Origin: Larix kaempferi
Taxonomy: Eukaryota; Streptophyta; Pinopsida; Pinales; Pinaceae
Assembly: GCA_027924585.1 (NCBI GenBank)
Contig: BSBM01000232.1
Span: 25,083,501-25,147,500, forward strand
Direction of reading: 5' to 3'
Length of the DNA: 64,000 bases
Below the pieces are notes generated by a model. It was not told the DNA's origin. It saw only the letters and a program-made list of their open reading frames with translations, and did no database searches. The position numbers were made by a program, and so were the translations under genes. Positions 34,376 through 46,070 of the stretch are shown here, piece after piece. Numbering within the stretch: the stretch's first letter is position 1; each line of letters starts with the position of its first letter.

Positions 34376-35617
34376 CTGGTTATACCGATGTTGCATACTC
34401 GTTCAATATCGAAGTCCCCCTTTTTCAATAACTTTTGATAGATTTCTAGTGAAATGCTTGCATGGAGGGCACCGATGGACATAAAAGTATAGACCCGTAA
34501 TTGTTTCTTCTATTTTTTCATGCTTCCTAATTTTGAAGTGTATAGAAGTGTTCTTTATTTTTCTCATCCCGTGAGAGAGACAACTTAGAGAAGGTTGGAA
34601 ATAAAAAAAACATGATTACCTTGAAAATGTCATTGATTTCTATCTATTAGTTGGTTCACAAACGGTAAATAAAATAATTTGATGTAGTTATATATATTGT
34701 TGATTGCTCACATCCTTGTGGCATATCTGCTGGGATCAGTATCAAGCGAGCAAGTCTTATCATTCCTAGGTAATGAAGGCTTCGGGAGTCATCTACATAT
34801 TATTTGTGCGTGGTCCAATTATTTTGGTCACAATGAAACAGTATTGGGGACGTGATCAAATGAAGGTATTTCATATCAAGTTTCCCCATTATAGAGATTA
34901 TTGCAAATAGAGATGCAACAAGAATTTATTGTAATAGCAAGTGTTCTACGCATAGTGATATCAACTCAATTTTTGAGATTGTAAAGTATAAAACTCTCTA
35001 TTTGAAGAATCAATAGAGCATACAGGAAAGCCACTATGCAAAGTTGGAGTTTTTCCACCTCGGCTTCTTCAAAGTAAATCTCGAGATACCTTCTTCTGTT
35101 AATGGATCATAATTGCTTGTCTGGGGAAGCAATCATTTTCAATTGAGATCATTGTGATTTTGGCCATTAGGGTCCTTGAACTTTCTCCCTCGACAAATGG
35201 ACTCTTTCCTGAGGCAATTGACCTTATGTGGTGGATCTTGGAGCAAATGGAAATTACGAGTAGTTGGTGGATAGTGCTTGAACAACAATTCCTATTATGT
35301 TGGTTTTATGTAAACTGTTTGACTGTAGCATACCTAGCCTTGGCACCACATCGAAGCATCATCAAAGGACTCGAAGCAATGCAACACATCCATTTTTTAA
35401 GACCATTTTAACTTGCAACAAGTGAATTTTTGTATGTTTTCTTGTATTTTTGGTACTTGCAATAATTTTTTTGAGTGCCAAATCAAATTGTATCTAGTGC
35501 ATTCTTAGTAGAAACCGACACCCTTCATTTTTTGAGTTGGTTTTTCAAACTATTAATTCTTACTATTAAAGGATGGAATTGCAAGGAACCCTATAAGGTA
35601 TTAGTATTTGTTTCAAA
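34376..35617. other. No gene recognised
   Basis: AT-rich. The ORF 35154-35411 (+) has no family features. If the LTR-like segment on the left and the gag relic on the right belong together, this is the 5' leader of that element. Confidence 0.35.
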
Positions 35618-36320
35618 TGGCTCAAAATGAAGCATTATTAGAGTTAGTGAACACTCTAATACTCACCACTACTAATTACATGAGCACTATCAACAAAGTG
35701 ACTCGGGCCAATATGTTCTAAAATGTCTGCAAGATTCGCAAGCCAAATTAGGCCTCCTTCAAACTCAAGCACAACTCCAGGATGACGAAATACAATGAAG
35801 GAATCATTGTTCTATACTAGTTATTGTTCATAACAAACCCATTTTTGAGTTAAATAACGATTCATATCATATGCCAATAGATAGACAACTTAGTGAAGCA
35901 ACTCAAATGCAGAAGATGAAGCATATCATGAACATATTCAACACAATATTTCCAATCCCATCATCAGACCTTGGAATTAAATCAGGAAAAACAAACACAT
36001 AATAGGTATTGGATATGATAAGGAAGTGACCTTTCATATTATGGATTATGCCAAGCCAACCCAGTTTCATATTTTTGGATTCCTTCAAGAAGATTCAACT
36101 TCACCTATTCTAGTTCAGCATAAGTGCCAACATTGCCACCAAATTGGCCACATGGAGGATCATGTTTTGATCTCCATCCTTGTCATCATTGTAGGAAAAA
36201 TAATCACTCTTCATATAGATGTTCAAAACTGAAGAAACCTGCAAGACTAAATATTCACTATGGGTGGAACCATTCTTGGAAATGGTCACCAACAACTAAG
36301 AAAATATATCAATCATACTG
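35618..36320 (+). pseudogene. gag: Retrotransposon gag remnant with two zinc knuckles
   Basis: Starts MAQNEALLELVNTLILTTTN at 35618, then loses frame. From about 36020 a readable block leads to two CCHC knuckles in tandem: CQHCHQIGHMEDHC (C-x2-C-x4-H-x4-C, about 36123-36165) and CHHCRKNNHSSYRC (about 36180-36215). A frameshift lies between them. Such double knuckles are nucleocapsid parts of plant LTR retrotransposon gag proteins, which bind genomic RNA. I cannot decide between Ty1/copia and Ty3/gypsy. No pol follows. Confidence 0.7.
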
Positions 36321-36531
36321 AAGAGAGTCAATCTTGAGTGTTGACGCAACTTGTAATAGAAAGTATTCATGTTTATGACCTTGTATATGACAGGAAGAAC
36401 ATTATGGATTGATAGTTAGGCTTTAAGTTTCAAAGGCTTATCATTTGTTGGAACAAGCAAGCCTGAGCTAAAATGAAAGTAATATTTGTATCCAGAAGAC
36501 ATACATAGATCGATGTTCTAGAACACTAATT

Positions 36532-37015
36532 GGTTTGTGGTCATCCTAAAACCACCCTTTTTTGTGGTTAGCCTAAAACCACCACTTGATAGAAGACATC
36601 CGCTTTGGCCCCTTCTGCTACCTTTTGGTTCGTGGTCATCCTAAAACCACCCTTTTGGTTTGTAGTCAGCTTAAAACCATCACTTAGTCTAAGACATCGG
36701 CTTTGGTCGCTTCTTCTACCTTTTGGTTTGTGGTCATGCTAAAAATACCTTTTGTGTTTGTGGTCAACCTAAAACTGCCATTTAGTAGAAGACATCACCT
36801 TTTGGATGCTTCTGCTAGTTCTTAGTTTTTAGTCATCCCAAACAAACTTTTTGGTTTGTGGTCAACCAAAAACCACCATTTAGTAGAAGACATTAGTCTT
36901 TGTTTCTTTTGCTAACTTTTTTGGTTTGTGGTCACCCAAAACATTCGAGTTTGTGGTCATCCTAAAACCACCAATTCAGAGAGCACTTATATTTTCACTT
37001 TTCAGTAGAAGACAT
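36532..37015. repeat. ~97 bp tandem repeat, five units, each with two GTGGT...ACCAC hairpins
   Basis: GGTTTGTGGTCATCC starts units at 36532, 36627, 36725, about 36824 (degraded) and 36922. Each unit contains the half-repeat TTTGTGGTCA-CC-AAAACCACC twice and ends TAGTAGAAGACATC-GCTTT. TGGT and ACCA within each half-repeat can pair. Confidence 0.8.
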
Positions 37016-37137
37016 CAGCTTCTTCTAGATTAATTGGGAAATTAAGATTATCAAGAAATATCTAGCCAATGGCAATTGTTCACATTTAAGCTCTCTTTCA
37101 AAATATTCTTGGACTCACAAACACCCATTTGAATTAA

Positions 37138-37152
37138 GGGGGGGGGGGGGGG
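37138..37152. repeat. Poly-G run of 15
   Basis: Followed by TGTTCGAAACC, which resembles an LTR start after a purine tract. No partner LTR found. The next ~220 bp share words with 13195-13330. Confidence 0.7.
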
Positions 37153-37379
37153 TGTTCGAAACCTAATCCTTATGGTTAGTTATATTTTCTATATTTACTA
37201 TCACAATATCAGGACAATTTTTAGGGGTGAAATTTAGCCCATTGGCTAATTTTAGGGTTTTTTCGAAAAAAAAATATTCGCTAATTTCCCTTTTTTCTAA
37301 ATTAATTTTCCCAAATTCCATGGGATAAAATTATTATACTCTAAATATCGCCAAAATTGTCCAGGAACTATATAATGCT

Positions 37380-38518
37380 TAGCATATTGAATATTTTTAC
37401 AAAAATATCACCAACATTTTATGGTTGGAAATTTAAGAATTAGTAAAATTTGCCAAGGTTTCTACACTTTAAGAAAATTGTCGATCCTAAAATTTTCCCT
37501 GGTTCACATTCACCATAGATAAATATGAAGAGTCATCTTGGGATCCAAGAGACAACTTGGAAGATGAAACCAAGCATCATTTGTGTTGTATTTATATGTA
37601 TAACCTTAAATGAAAAATAAGTAATTCACGTTGATATCTCTTGGTCTCCTCCTATCTCCATTTGTCTTTATTTATACATTTCATGAATTCCAACACTAGA
37701 AATCAATTTTTCTGAACTAAATACAATGCATAAACTACACGATATTTAAAATATAAAATAAAATTCAATTTTTAGAATACAAAAGGTTCAAAAAAGATGT
37801 TAAAATTTATTTATTTTTGGTTGGTGAAAAAGGTAAATTGTTGCCTAACTAAATTCCTCGCACTAATGGAATCAATAATCTTTTGTGAAGGAGGGAAGAA
37901 CTTCACTATAAACCTAGGATTTAAGGATTGCATATGTGCATGCTACAGAAATCTTAGATCGATGAAAATTAAAACTAAAAGTATGTGAGGAAATGACTTT
38001 TCAATATATCGAATTTCAGAACTAACCCTAGGTGTATTTACCAAAGTTTCTTAGATCTAGATACTACTTATTGAAATAACTAGATTCAAAGAAATTTAAA
38101 CAAATAACAAAAATTAAAGGGAAATTTTTTACACTTAGAGTCTCCACCACTTTGGAGTAGTTTCACTTGCATGGCCTTGGATTAATCCTTTATATGTATA
38201 CTAATCACTTCAATCTTACCCGCATATGCTCATATAGAAACCTCAACAACATGAAAGTAAAACTCTCCATGATATTTGTTCCAAGAAAATATGTCTTCAA
38301 ATATTCACTCTCTCAATAACCATTACAAATGAGGGGAGCCTCTTATTTATAGAGTTCTAGGTTCAACCACCTCAAAATAAAATAATAATATTACAATGAT
38401 AAAAATTGACATGTCAAATTAGTGACCAAAATAGACATATCAAACTAATATAAAAATATTACATGGATAAGAATTGGTCATTGTTTGAAGTAAATTTAAC
38501 TTGAAGATGGAATATCTA
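37380..38518. other. No gene recognised
   Basis: AT-rich stretch, possibly part of an old LTR element. The ORF 37797-37988 (+) has no family feature. Confidence 0.35.
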
Positions 38519-38551
38519 GCAATACTGAGAGGGGGGGTGAATCAATATTGC
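38519..38551. repeat. Hairpin with a G7 loop (GAGAGGGGGGGTGAATCA)
   Basis: GCAATA (38519-38524) pairs with TATTGC (38546-38551) around CTGAGAGGGGGGGTGAATCA. I recall similar G-rich hairpin-like words at the edge of repeats in several plant genomes, but cannot name the element. Confidence 0.55.
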
Positions 38552-38707
38552 CTTCTTTTTCCTTTTATTAAAACAATTAGTACAAGACACACAAATAATC
38601 AAACAAGTTAAGACACTGTTTTATCGTGGAAACCTCAAAGAGAAAACTACAAACTCATACTCATTAATAAGATGAATTTTTACAAAATTGTTTATCTGAT
38701 ACTACAG

Positions 38708-38870
38708 AAGGGATGCAACTACACCCCATATTTTTCCTGCTACTACATACAAGGATTCTACTACACCCTGGATCTTATGCCTGCTGCTACAGGCAAGGAT
38801 GCAATGACACCCTGTTCTCTAGCTTCTAATAGATGGAGGCTACTACCCCCTACATGCTTCCTGCTTGCCC
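38708..38870. repeat. ~44 bp tandem repeat (AAGGATGC-ACTACACCCT)
   Basis: Units begin at 38708, 38751, 38795 and 38833. Each reads AAGGAT-C-ACTACACCC followed by a CTGCTACTACA-like end. Probably inside an LTR; the ORFs over it (38672-38980 +, 38761-38976 -) follow the repeat. Confidence 0.75.
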
Positions 38871-39309
38871 TAGCACTACCCTTCCACCCTTGTCTTACTT
38901 CTTCATATTTTCCAGAACATCTCTTCTTCAATTCTGGAACTTCATTGGTCTCGGCCTGTTCTTGCTGCTGCTTCAACTAAGACACCGAAGACACTTTCTC
39001 TTTCCATTTCGAATCTTCATTAAATACTTCGCTCACGCCTCTTCAAATATTCATGCCCTTCCAAACTTGTACCTCTTCATTATGGACAAACACGTCTTTT
39101 CCAAAACATCATGCTCTTTCAACGTTTGCGCCTCTTCAAATCTCTTAAATTAATTATAAAGTTTGTTTATGGATAGCATGTTTATGTTTATGCTATGATA
39201 AAATCCTGTTTATTTCTTTTTATTAAATTTCTGTTTATTTTTCTAAATACATTCGTATAGCTTCTTGTTTAATAAACTCTGTTTATTATTTTTCACTAAC
39301 TTTGCAGGT

Positions 39310-40770
39310 ACATCTTTCACACATGTAACCACCATACTGGAAACTAAGACCATGAGTGGATGCCTAGATCACCAAAGAATGGACCCATAACTTCTGATGA
39401 ATTTATTAGTTCAATAAATGACTTTGGCGTGCATTTCCAAGTGGGCTCTCAAACTCCTGTTTTCAACACAACCCATTTTTCATACTTCTGAATATGCAAA
39501 ATAACATTTTTCTTACTTTTGGCATATCAAAAACTCGCACGTGTGAGCTTTAGGAAAGGATCCGGCTCCATGGCTGGACAACCAGCTCATAAAAGAACAA
39601 GACCATATAATTTGATGAATTTTATCATCAAAATAACCCCTCCTTGCGGGAATTTCCAAATGGACTTCTAAACTGTTAATTTGACACTTAGACAAATTTC
39701 TTCAAACCCTAGGTCACCAAGGTGATTTTATTTTTTCATCAAACTTAGAAAGTGAGACATCCACAATGTGAGGAATATCATACTAACTCCAACCATGCTA
39801 ATATTCTCTTCAGCAACCTCATCATCTAACCTTGGCGGGCATTTTACTGGGACAATACAAACTATGCCAGATAAAACTTTTGGAAGACTTATATCTTCTT
39901 CCTCAAACCCCTTTTGGATAAGATAATCATATGGTTAGATGCACAACTAAACAATCTAAGTCCATGTACCTTTAGAATAATTTTATCCATCATACACAGG
40001 AGGTGGCGGACATTTTACAAAGGCTACTTGGGTAGATTTGCAAGGAGTTTTAATACTTAGACAATTTGTCCAAAACTTAAGGTCAATTTTTAATTTCACC
40101 AAAAACATGAAACAATGATACCAGAGGATGTAGGACACCTCACTGAGAACAACACAACTTGTTTCACCCTCAGATTGTTCTTCATTTTCCCTAGGCGGGC
40201 ATTTTACTGGAGTAGTGCAAATATGGCTGGGAGGCACTTTTGGAAGATCCATATCTTTCTCCTCAAAGACATTTTGGACCATCTCAGACCATGGTTGGAT
40301 GCACCAACAGACACTCTAGAGATACACTCTCAAAATATTTTTCTCATCATCCTATAATATGTGGTGGGCATTTTACTGAGGCCATTTAGACAGATTTAAC
40401 AGTAATTCCATACTTAGGCAAATTTCTTAAGCTGGTTCAATCTGCCTAAAACACTGTTTTGGCAGGTCCGTAACTTCTTCCTCAGCCACTTCCAAGACAA
40501 TCTGAAGACATGGTTAGGTAGGAAAAATACCAAGCTACAAGTTTCCCATATGGTGCGAGCATTTTCCTGAGGCTACTTAGCCATTTTTACTTGCTCTGGT
40601 GCAAAACCCTATTTTGGTAGACCTAGAACTTTCTCCTCAGAAGTGATGAAGACAAACTGAGACCATGACTAGATAACCACTATAACAAGCTATAGTCTCG
40701 TACCATGTGCGGGCATTTTAATCAAACCATGAATTGTGGCGGGCATTCTCTTAGACCCTCTTAGATTAGT
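39310..40770. repeat. Degenerate ~150-220 bp tandem repeat, about eight units (GGCGGGCATTTTACTG)
   Basis: The core word GGCGGGCATTTTACTG, or a variant, occurs near 39427, 39648, 39832, 40006, 40192, 40361, 40552 and 40704, with an extra GGCGGGCATTCTC at 40736. Other parts of the unit also recur: TTTTGGAAGA-CTATATCTTCTTCCTCAAA, ACTTAGGCAAATTTCTTCAA and GACCATG-TTAGATG. Spacing centres on about 180 bp, typical of plant satellites, but divergence is high. Confidence 0.7.
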
Positions 40771-41450
40771 TTCGACTATTTATTCCCTACTTAGTCAAAT
40801 TCCTGATTTCCAGCAATTTGCCATATTTCTCCAGAATAATGTCATAGTGCAACAATGATTTCAACTTCATGCCATATCATCATCTATGACATGCCATTAC
40901 TTTATTTTGTCATTAATGACCTCCTTTGACATCAATGGCAACCATACTCAACATAAGAGTGACGCAAAAGTATCATGGTTGGAGATGGTGATGGAACTAG
41001 AGTTTCCCTGATACACTCGTTAGGCTTTCACTTGTGGGAATTGGATCTAGACACTATCTTGTATGATGGAGGAGATTTGTGGTAAGTTAGTTGATTACTC
41101 GGATGATTTGTTTCCATATTTTGATTTTTTTGCTTGGATGATGAGGTTAAATCGTATTTTGCTTCAAATTTGGTGAAGGACAACCCCACTATGCCATAGG
41201 ATGAGATCATGTCAAGGTCTACTTGGGGTTTGGTGATTCCGGTCAGCAATCATCAAACTTAAGTCTCTTCACATGTTTTGGCTCTTTCCCTGAGCTTATG
41301 AAGATCTCGCTGACAGAAAACTTAGGACCTAGCCTACATGATTTCCTAGAGGTACTTGTCATTACTTCTCAAATTTTGGACCTTCTTCAGCATGATCTAT
41401 GGTATGATAAACAATAATGTTGGGGAATTGGTTCATTATCAACTCTCACG
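40771..41450. other. No gene recognised
   Basis: Sequence between the satellite-like array and the second LINE. May include LINE 5' untranslated sequence. Nothing I can support. Confidence 0.35.
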
Positions 41451-42560
41451 AAGAACTAGTTGGCGACGGGTGGTGAGGTAGGCATGTCGTACATTAAATC
41501 ACCTCGACAGTCAAATTTTTCATTGCCAATGTCGAGTCATGATGCGTATCGTCCCTCACCATGCATTAATAAGTACCCTGTTATCCTTTCCAAATGTTCA
41601 GACCATCGATCTGGGGATTTATTGGGAGTAGGCTGGAGTTGGAAAGACTTGCAACTCGGTCTGAGACCCAGAAATATTTGGCTACCAAAAAGAAGAAGAA
41701 GAAGGTTTTGGTTTCTAGGGGGATTAGAACTAATCTAGTGGTGGGAAAATACATTCCAGACATGGAGATACCCTCTCTCTAGAGAAAGATGTTAATTGGG
41801 AAATTGTGTGGGTAGAGGGGGTCAGAGGAATCTATGGTGTCTTGCATGAAGAAGAATTGGTTTCCGTTGCTTTCTGAATTGTTGGAGTTCTCATGGTTGG
41901 AAAGGGGTTGGATTGGTTTTTTCTTCAAAATCCCAGAGGAATCTGAGAAAATCCTACATCGAATTTGGATCTTTGGAAAATCCCTGTTGGTTCCAAAGCA
42001 TTGGCATCCCCTCTTTGATCCTAGGAAAGACTCTCTGGAATCATTCCCGATTTGGGTCAAGCTACCATGATTTCCATTATAATTTTGGTCACAAGAGGGA
42101 TTTAAAGCCATAGGTGATGTTATTGGTAAATTTGTAGAAGTAGATGCTAACCTATTCTCCTCCCAGAAGAGATTGGTTGTGCGAATTCTGGTGGAAGTTG
42201 ATGCTATAAAGGGGTTGTTTGAATCCATTGACTTGGTGGCTGGCGACTATATATTCACACAACAGTTGGAATATATCAACGTCTCATTTTGGCGCGTTAG
42301 ATGTCATAAATATGGGAACATGGTTGCAGAATGCTATTCATCCTTCAAGAAATGGATCTGTTATCATAAAGAACCTCAGTCAGGTGATGAAACTGTTTCA
42401 CATTATATGGTAGATCCAGGGGATTTGTCTGGAATAGGAGAAAAGGTGGTAGAGAAGGAGGTGACTGATATAAACGTTATCATTAGGGTTCATACTCTCC
42501 CTGCAGACCCCTCGCCACATGTGGTCCCATCTCCACCTATGCAGAATATCTTTTAGGGGT
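41450..42560 (+). pseudogene. Second L1-type LINE, ORF1 remnant (DUF4283 and knuckle)
   Basis: An RKRRR/KKKKK-rich N-terminal part (about 41600-41780) leads into the DUF4283 block: GWIGFFFKIPEESEKILHRI, then VPKHWHPLFDPRKDSL and SFPIWVKLP (about 41900-42070). It continues in another frame with GFKAIGDVIGKFVEVD and VVRILVEVD, then a decayed knuckle FWRVRCHKYGNMVAEC (about 42290-42335) in which the first Cys pair is reduced to one Cys. At least three frame changes. This is the RNA-binding ORF1 of a plant L1, unrelated in detail to the copy at 3390. Confidence 0.75.
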
Positions 42561-42839
42561 TAGAAATGTCTCTCAATCAGGTTGATAAGTTGTCTAGGAT
42601 ATGGCACAGTTCTGCGGAGATGACGAAAGGGGCAGTGTTACTTTAGGAAACAACGGTTGTAAGTGTTTATGTTATTTCTATATTGGAGAAGTATTTTCCT
42701 CTTATGGAATTTTTTTCTCTGGATGTGGATTGAAGATTAGGTGGTTTGGTCTCTAGCTTCTCTCGAAATATTTGAATTCAAAATACTTTTTCTTGTAATT
42801 CAGTGTCAGGGTCTAAATTTTTCAGTTATGAATTGAGCA

Positions 42840-43300
42840 AAGCCTTTCTTATTTTGAACATCAATGGTCCCTACGACAATTGACAGGAGTTTGGTCTTCT
42901 TTATTATATTGAAGATGTTTTTAGTCAGACGACCTTACTGCGGGAGGGGATTTAAATTTGATGTTGTATGGAGAAGAAATATGGGGGTTATCGACAAGGG
43001 AATACAATTTATCTCCTTTTATTAGATATCTATTTGAAGACAAAGGCTAATTGGATATCAAGTCATTGGTTCTCAAGACAACCTAGAACAATAAATGCGT
43101 TGGAGACCATGCTAATTCTAAATGTCTTGATAGATTTTTTTATGCGTGAAAATTTGGTTTTGGAATTAGACATCTTTCGTTCTTTGGTAGAGCCTTACTT
43201 ATTCTCAGACCACTTCCCCATTTTTTTAGAAATTGGGAAAGCAAATGGAAAACCATGTCCACTTTTTTAGTATAATTCAGGATGGGTTGTGGATCCTGAG
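42840..43300 (+). pseudogene. Second LINE, endonuclease domain 3' part
   Basis: Frame 42968-43270 contains SRQPRTINALETMLILNVLI and ends in the endonuclease motif SDHFPIFLEIG (about 43207-43240), the catalytic S-D-H of APE-type LINE endonucleases. The N-terminal half before 42960 is fragmentary; a piece LILNINGP can be read about 42850. Confidence 0.7.
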
Positions 43301-43439
43301 TTTTAAGGGTCAGTGAAGGAGAAGTGATGTCCGATGAATGATAGATAAGGGTCCAATGTTTTCTCTCAATTTGCAGTATCCCTTCATAAGCTAAAGGAAG
43401 TTGTGATGGATTGTAATTATGAGAAGTGAAAATACAAAG

Positions 43440-45580
43440 GATCACTTTTAGTGGAGATTAAGGATTGCATGGAAACACTATTTATGACCTATCATGTGGG
43501 AATTCCCTCAGAAATATTATACAGGAGGTAGTCTCATTAGAAATCCACAAACACAAGATCCTTGGTGAGATTGAAATGGAATGGAGGATGAAAAGTCGAG
43601 CCTTATGGCTGGAGGAAAGAGACCAAAATACACTTTCAAAAATTTGCATCTCATCAAAGGAATACTAATACCATCTGGGAGCTACAAGATACTAATAGTA
43701 TCCCAGTTTGGGGGTTTCAAAATTTAGTGGGATTAGCGATGGAGCACTTCAAGGACCTCTATTCAGACCTTGGGAATTATTATATGGGGGGCATGTTGCA
43801 GGTTATTGGAAAATTTCCTCATAGGGGTGAACAAGAAGAGAACGATGATCTATTTCAGGTTGTTTTGAAGGAGGAGCTTCTTGTTGTATTGAAGTTATTT
43901 CAATGAGACAAAATACCGGGCCCAGATGGGTGGTCACCTAAATTTTTTATAGACTTCTTTGATTTATTGGGTGACGATTTGTTTAAGGTAGTGGAAGAAT
44001 TTAGGTTGTTAAGTATAAACCCAGGTACCTTGAATTCTACATTTCTGACCTTGATTCCTAAAAAGGACTATCCATCCTTATGTAATGGTGTATACAAAAT
44101 AATTGCTAAAATGATAGCAGTTTGCATCAAGCCACTTCTTTCTAGGAATGTATCTAGGGAGCAGTTTGGTTTTCTTAAAGCTTGGTTAATCCATGAAGTA
44201 GTTGGTGTCGACCAGGAAGGTTACACACTATTAAGATTCATAATCAAAAGGTGGCAACTCTTAAGTTAGATATGTCAAAAGCATATGACACAGCTTCTTG
44301 TATTTTCATCTGTTTGGTTCTCCTTCATGTTGGTCTCAGTCTCGATTTGACAAATTGGATAATGGGCTATGTGGTCTCTCCCTTTTTGGTATTCAAGTTG
44401 ATAAATGGTTCAGGTTCGTCATTATTCAAATCCTCATTGGGTTTAAGGCAAGGATGCCCCCTCTCCCCTTATTTTTTTTTGGCGGTGATTGAAGGATTAA
44501 GTAGATTGCTTAACTTTGAAAGATCTATAAGAAAATTTCCAGGGGTATCGTTCAATGGTTGAGAAAGCATAATGCATCTTATGTTTGTGGATGACATATT
44601 TATTTTTTGTGCACAATCTGTTATGGAATGTCAATGTTTGGAGAAAAATTTAGCACTTTTTTGCAGGGAAACTGATATGGAAATAAACGAACATAAATAT
44701 TTGTTATATATCCTTCAGAACCAGTTGGCACAGAGAGACTTCTAGAGAATATTTTCTCCTTTTGAATGTTTTTGGATGGAAGAGGATGTCCCCTATTTAG
44801 GATTCATCCTCACGCCTAATGGGTATGGAAAATAGGATTGGTTATGGTTAATTTCCAAGGTAGAGACCATAATCAATCTATGGTGCAACAAGTGGATTTC
44901 GAGAGGTGGTAGATTGGTTTTGATCAGTAAATCAGTTATGGAATCCCTCCCACTATATTGGCATTTGTTAGAATATATTTTGAAATCTACCATCGATTCC
45001 ATTCTCAAATTATGCTTCAACTTCTCGTGGAAAAATAGCAAGGACTATCAAGGATTCTCCTTGGTTGGCTAGAAAGACTTAGTTGCTCCCAAATTACGAG
45101 GAGGCTAGGATTTGAAGAACATATTCCATTTCAACAAGGTACTTGCTACAAAATCAATATGGAACTTTATATCTAAAGAAAGCATCTGGAAGGATATTCT
45201 TATTGGAAAATATATAGATGTAGACTATGTGATTGATTGGGTGAGAAGGAGGGTTAAAAACCATCAGTTGATATATAATCAACGGGGAAGCTCTTTAAAA
45301 TTATTTTTCTATGCTTGCCCCATTTTTAGCTTGGAAATTCAGAAATGGGAAATTTGTTCGTGTTAGGTGTGATGCAGTGATGGGGAGTCAGGGAAAATAT
45401 CAGCTTTCTTTGGAAATGGTCAAATGCCTACAAGCTATCAGCAAAGTGACTTTGGATAAATTGTGTAATCCAACAGAGACTACAATTTGGCACCAAGGCT
45501 AGTTATCGACAAAGGACCTTGGCTTAAGGGAGGATTTGAAGGAACCCTGGGAGAATTATTGCCTTATGCTTAGTCAGGAT
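43440..45580 (+). pseudogene. Second LINE, reverse transcriptase and C-terminal region (broken)
   Basis: In order: EMEWRMKSRALWLEERDQNT (43575-43634), DKIPGPDGWSPKFF (about 43908-43950), STFLTLIPKKDYPSL (about 44036-44080), LKLDMSKAYD with the first catalytic Asp (44257-44288), GLRQGCPLSPYFF (44438-44478), FVDDIFIF (about 44587-44610), and PYLGFILTPNG (about 44790-44825). GGRLVLISKSVMESLPLYW (about 44905-44960) and FSWKNS precede a C-terminal part to about 45580. Stops and frameshifts break it at least five times. Catalytic Asp residues are still readable. No poly(A) tail is evident at the 3' end. Confidence 0.85.
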
Positions 45581-45639
45581 CATATCCCACAAAAAAATTT
45601 GAACCCAAAATCCAACGGCATATATGTCTGATTTTTTAC

Positions 45640-45970
45640 ATCCCTTTGTCGACAATCCGACAAAACCTTCTTTTTAAAAACGTCGGTGAAACTTCGACGG
45701 ATATCCGACAGCAATACGGTCTCGTCGGATATTCGACACTAAAATGTCGGATATCCGACCACAATTCTTTTAACATACACATCATACCAACCACAAATAC
45801 TTTCTCGAAGGTCGTATATCCGACCACAATTACTTTCTCGAAGGTCGGATATCCAACCACATGGCCATTGAATATTTGACCCCAATTACATTCTCGAAGG
45901 TCGGATATCCGACTACATGGCTGTTGGATATCCGACCACATTTACTTTCTCGAAGGTTGGATATCCGACG
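45640..45970. repeat. Array of GTCGGATATCCGAC-like palindromes
   Basis: Perfect or near-perfect copies of the palindrome GGTCGGATATCCGACC occur near 45697, 45724, 45754, 45811, 45842, 45866, 45899, 45925 and 45956, spaced 24-57 bp. The common linker is ACAATTACTTTCTCGAA. Both flanks contain CCAACGG (about 45615 and 45997) and further GTCGG/CCGAC/GACGAC words. The spacing, palindromy and CCGAC core resemble subterminal binding-site arrays of CACTA transposons, but no clear CACTA end is visible. Confidence 0.75.
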
Positions 45971-46070
45971 CATATACCCACAAACAAAAGAAAAATTCCA
46001 ACGGTTTTTGCCGTCGAAATTATGGCAACGTCGTCGGGTTTGTGACGACATTGGGGAATTTAAAAAAAAA

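Noticed and set aside
36532-37015. CRISPR-like array
   Set aside because: Whole 97 bp units repeat, including the parts between the hairpin words, so there are no unique spacers.
41460-41738. RKRRRRR-containing ORF as a nuclear protein gene
   Set aside because: It leads directly into L1 ORF1 DUF4283 sequence, so it is the basic N-terminal part of a LINE remnant.
45640-45970. CRISPR-like array (palindromic repeats with spacers)
   Set aside because: Linkers are themselves repeated (ACAATTACTTTCTCGAA), spacing is irregular, and the context is a eukaryotic nuclear genome.
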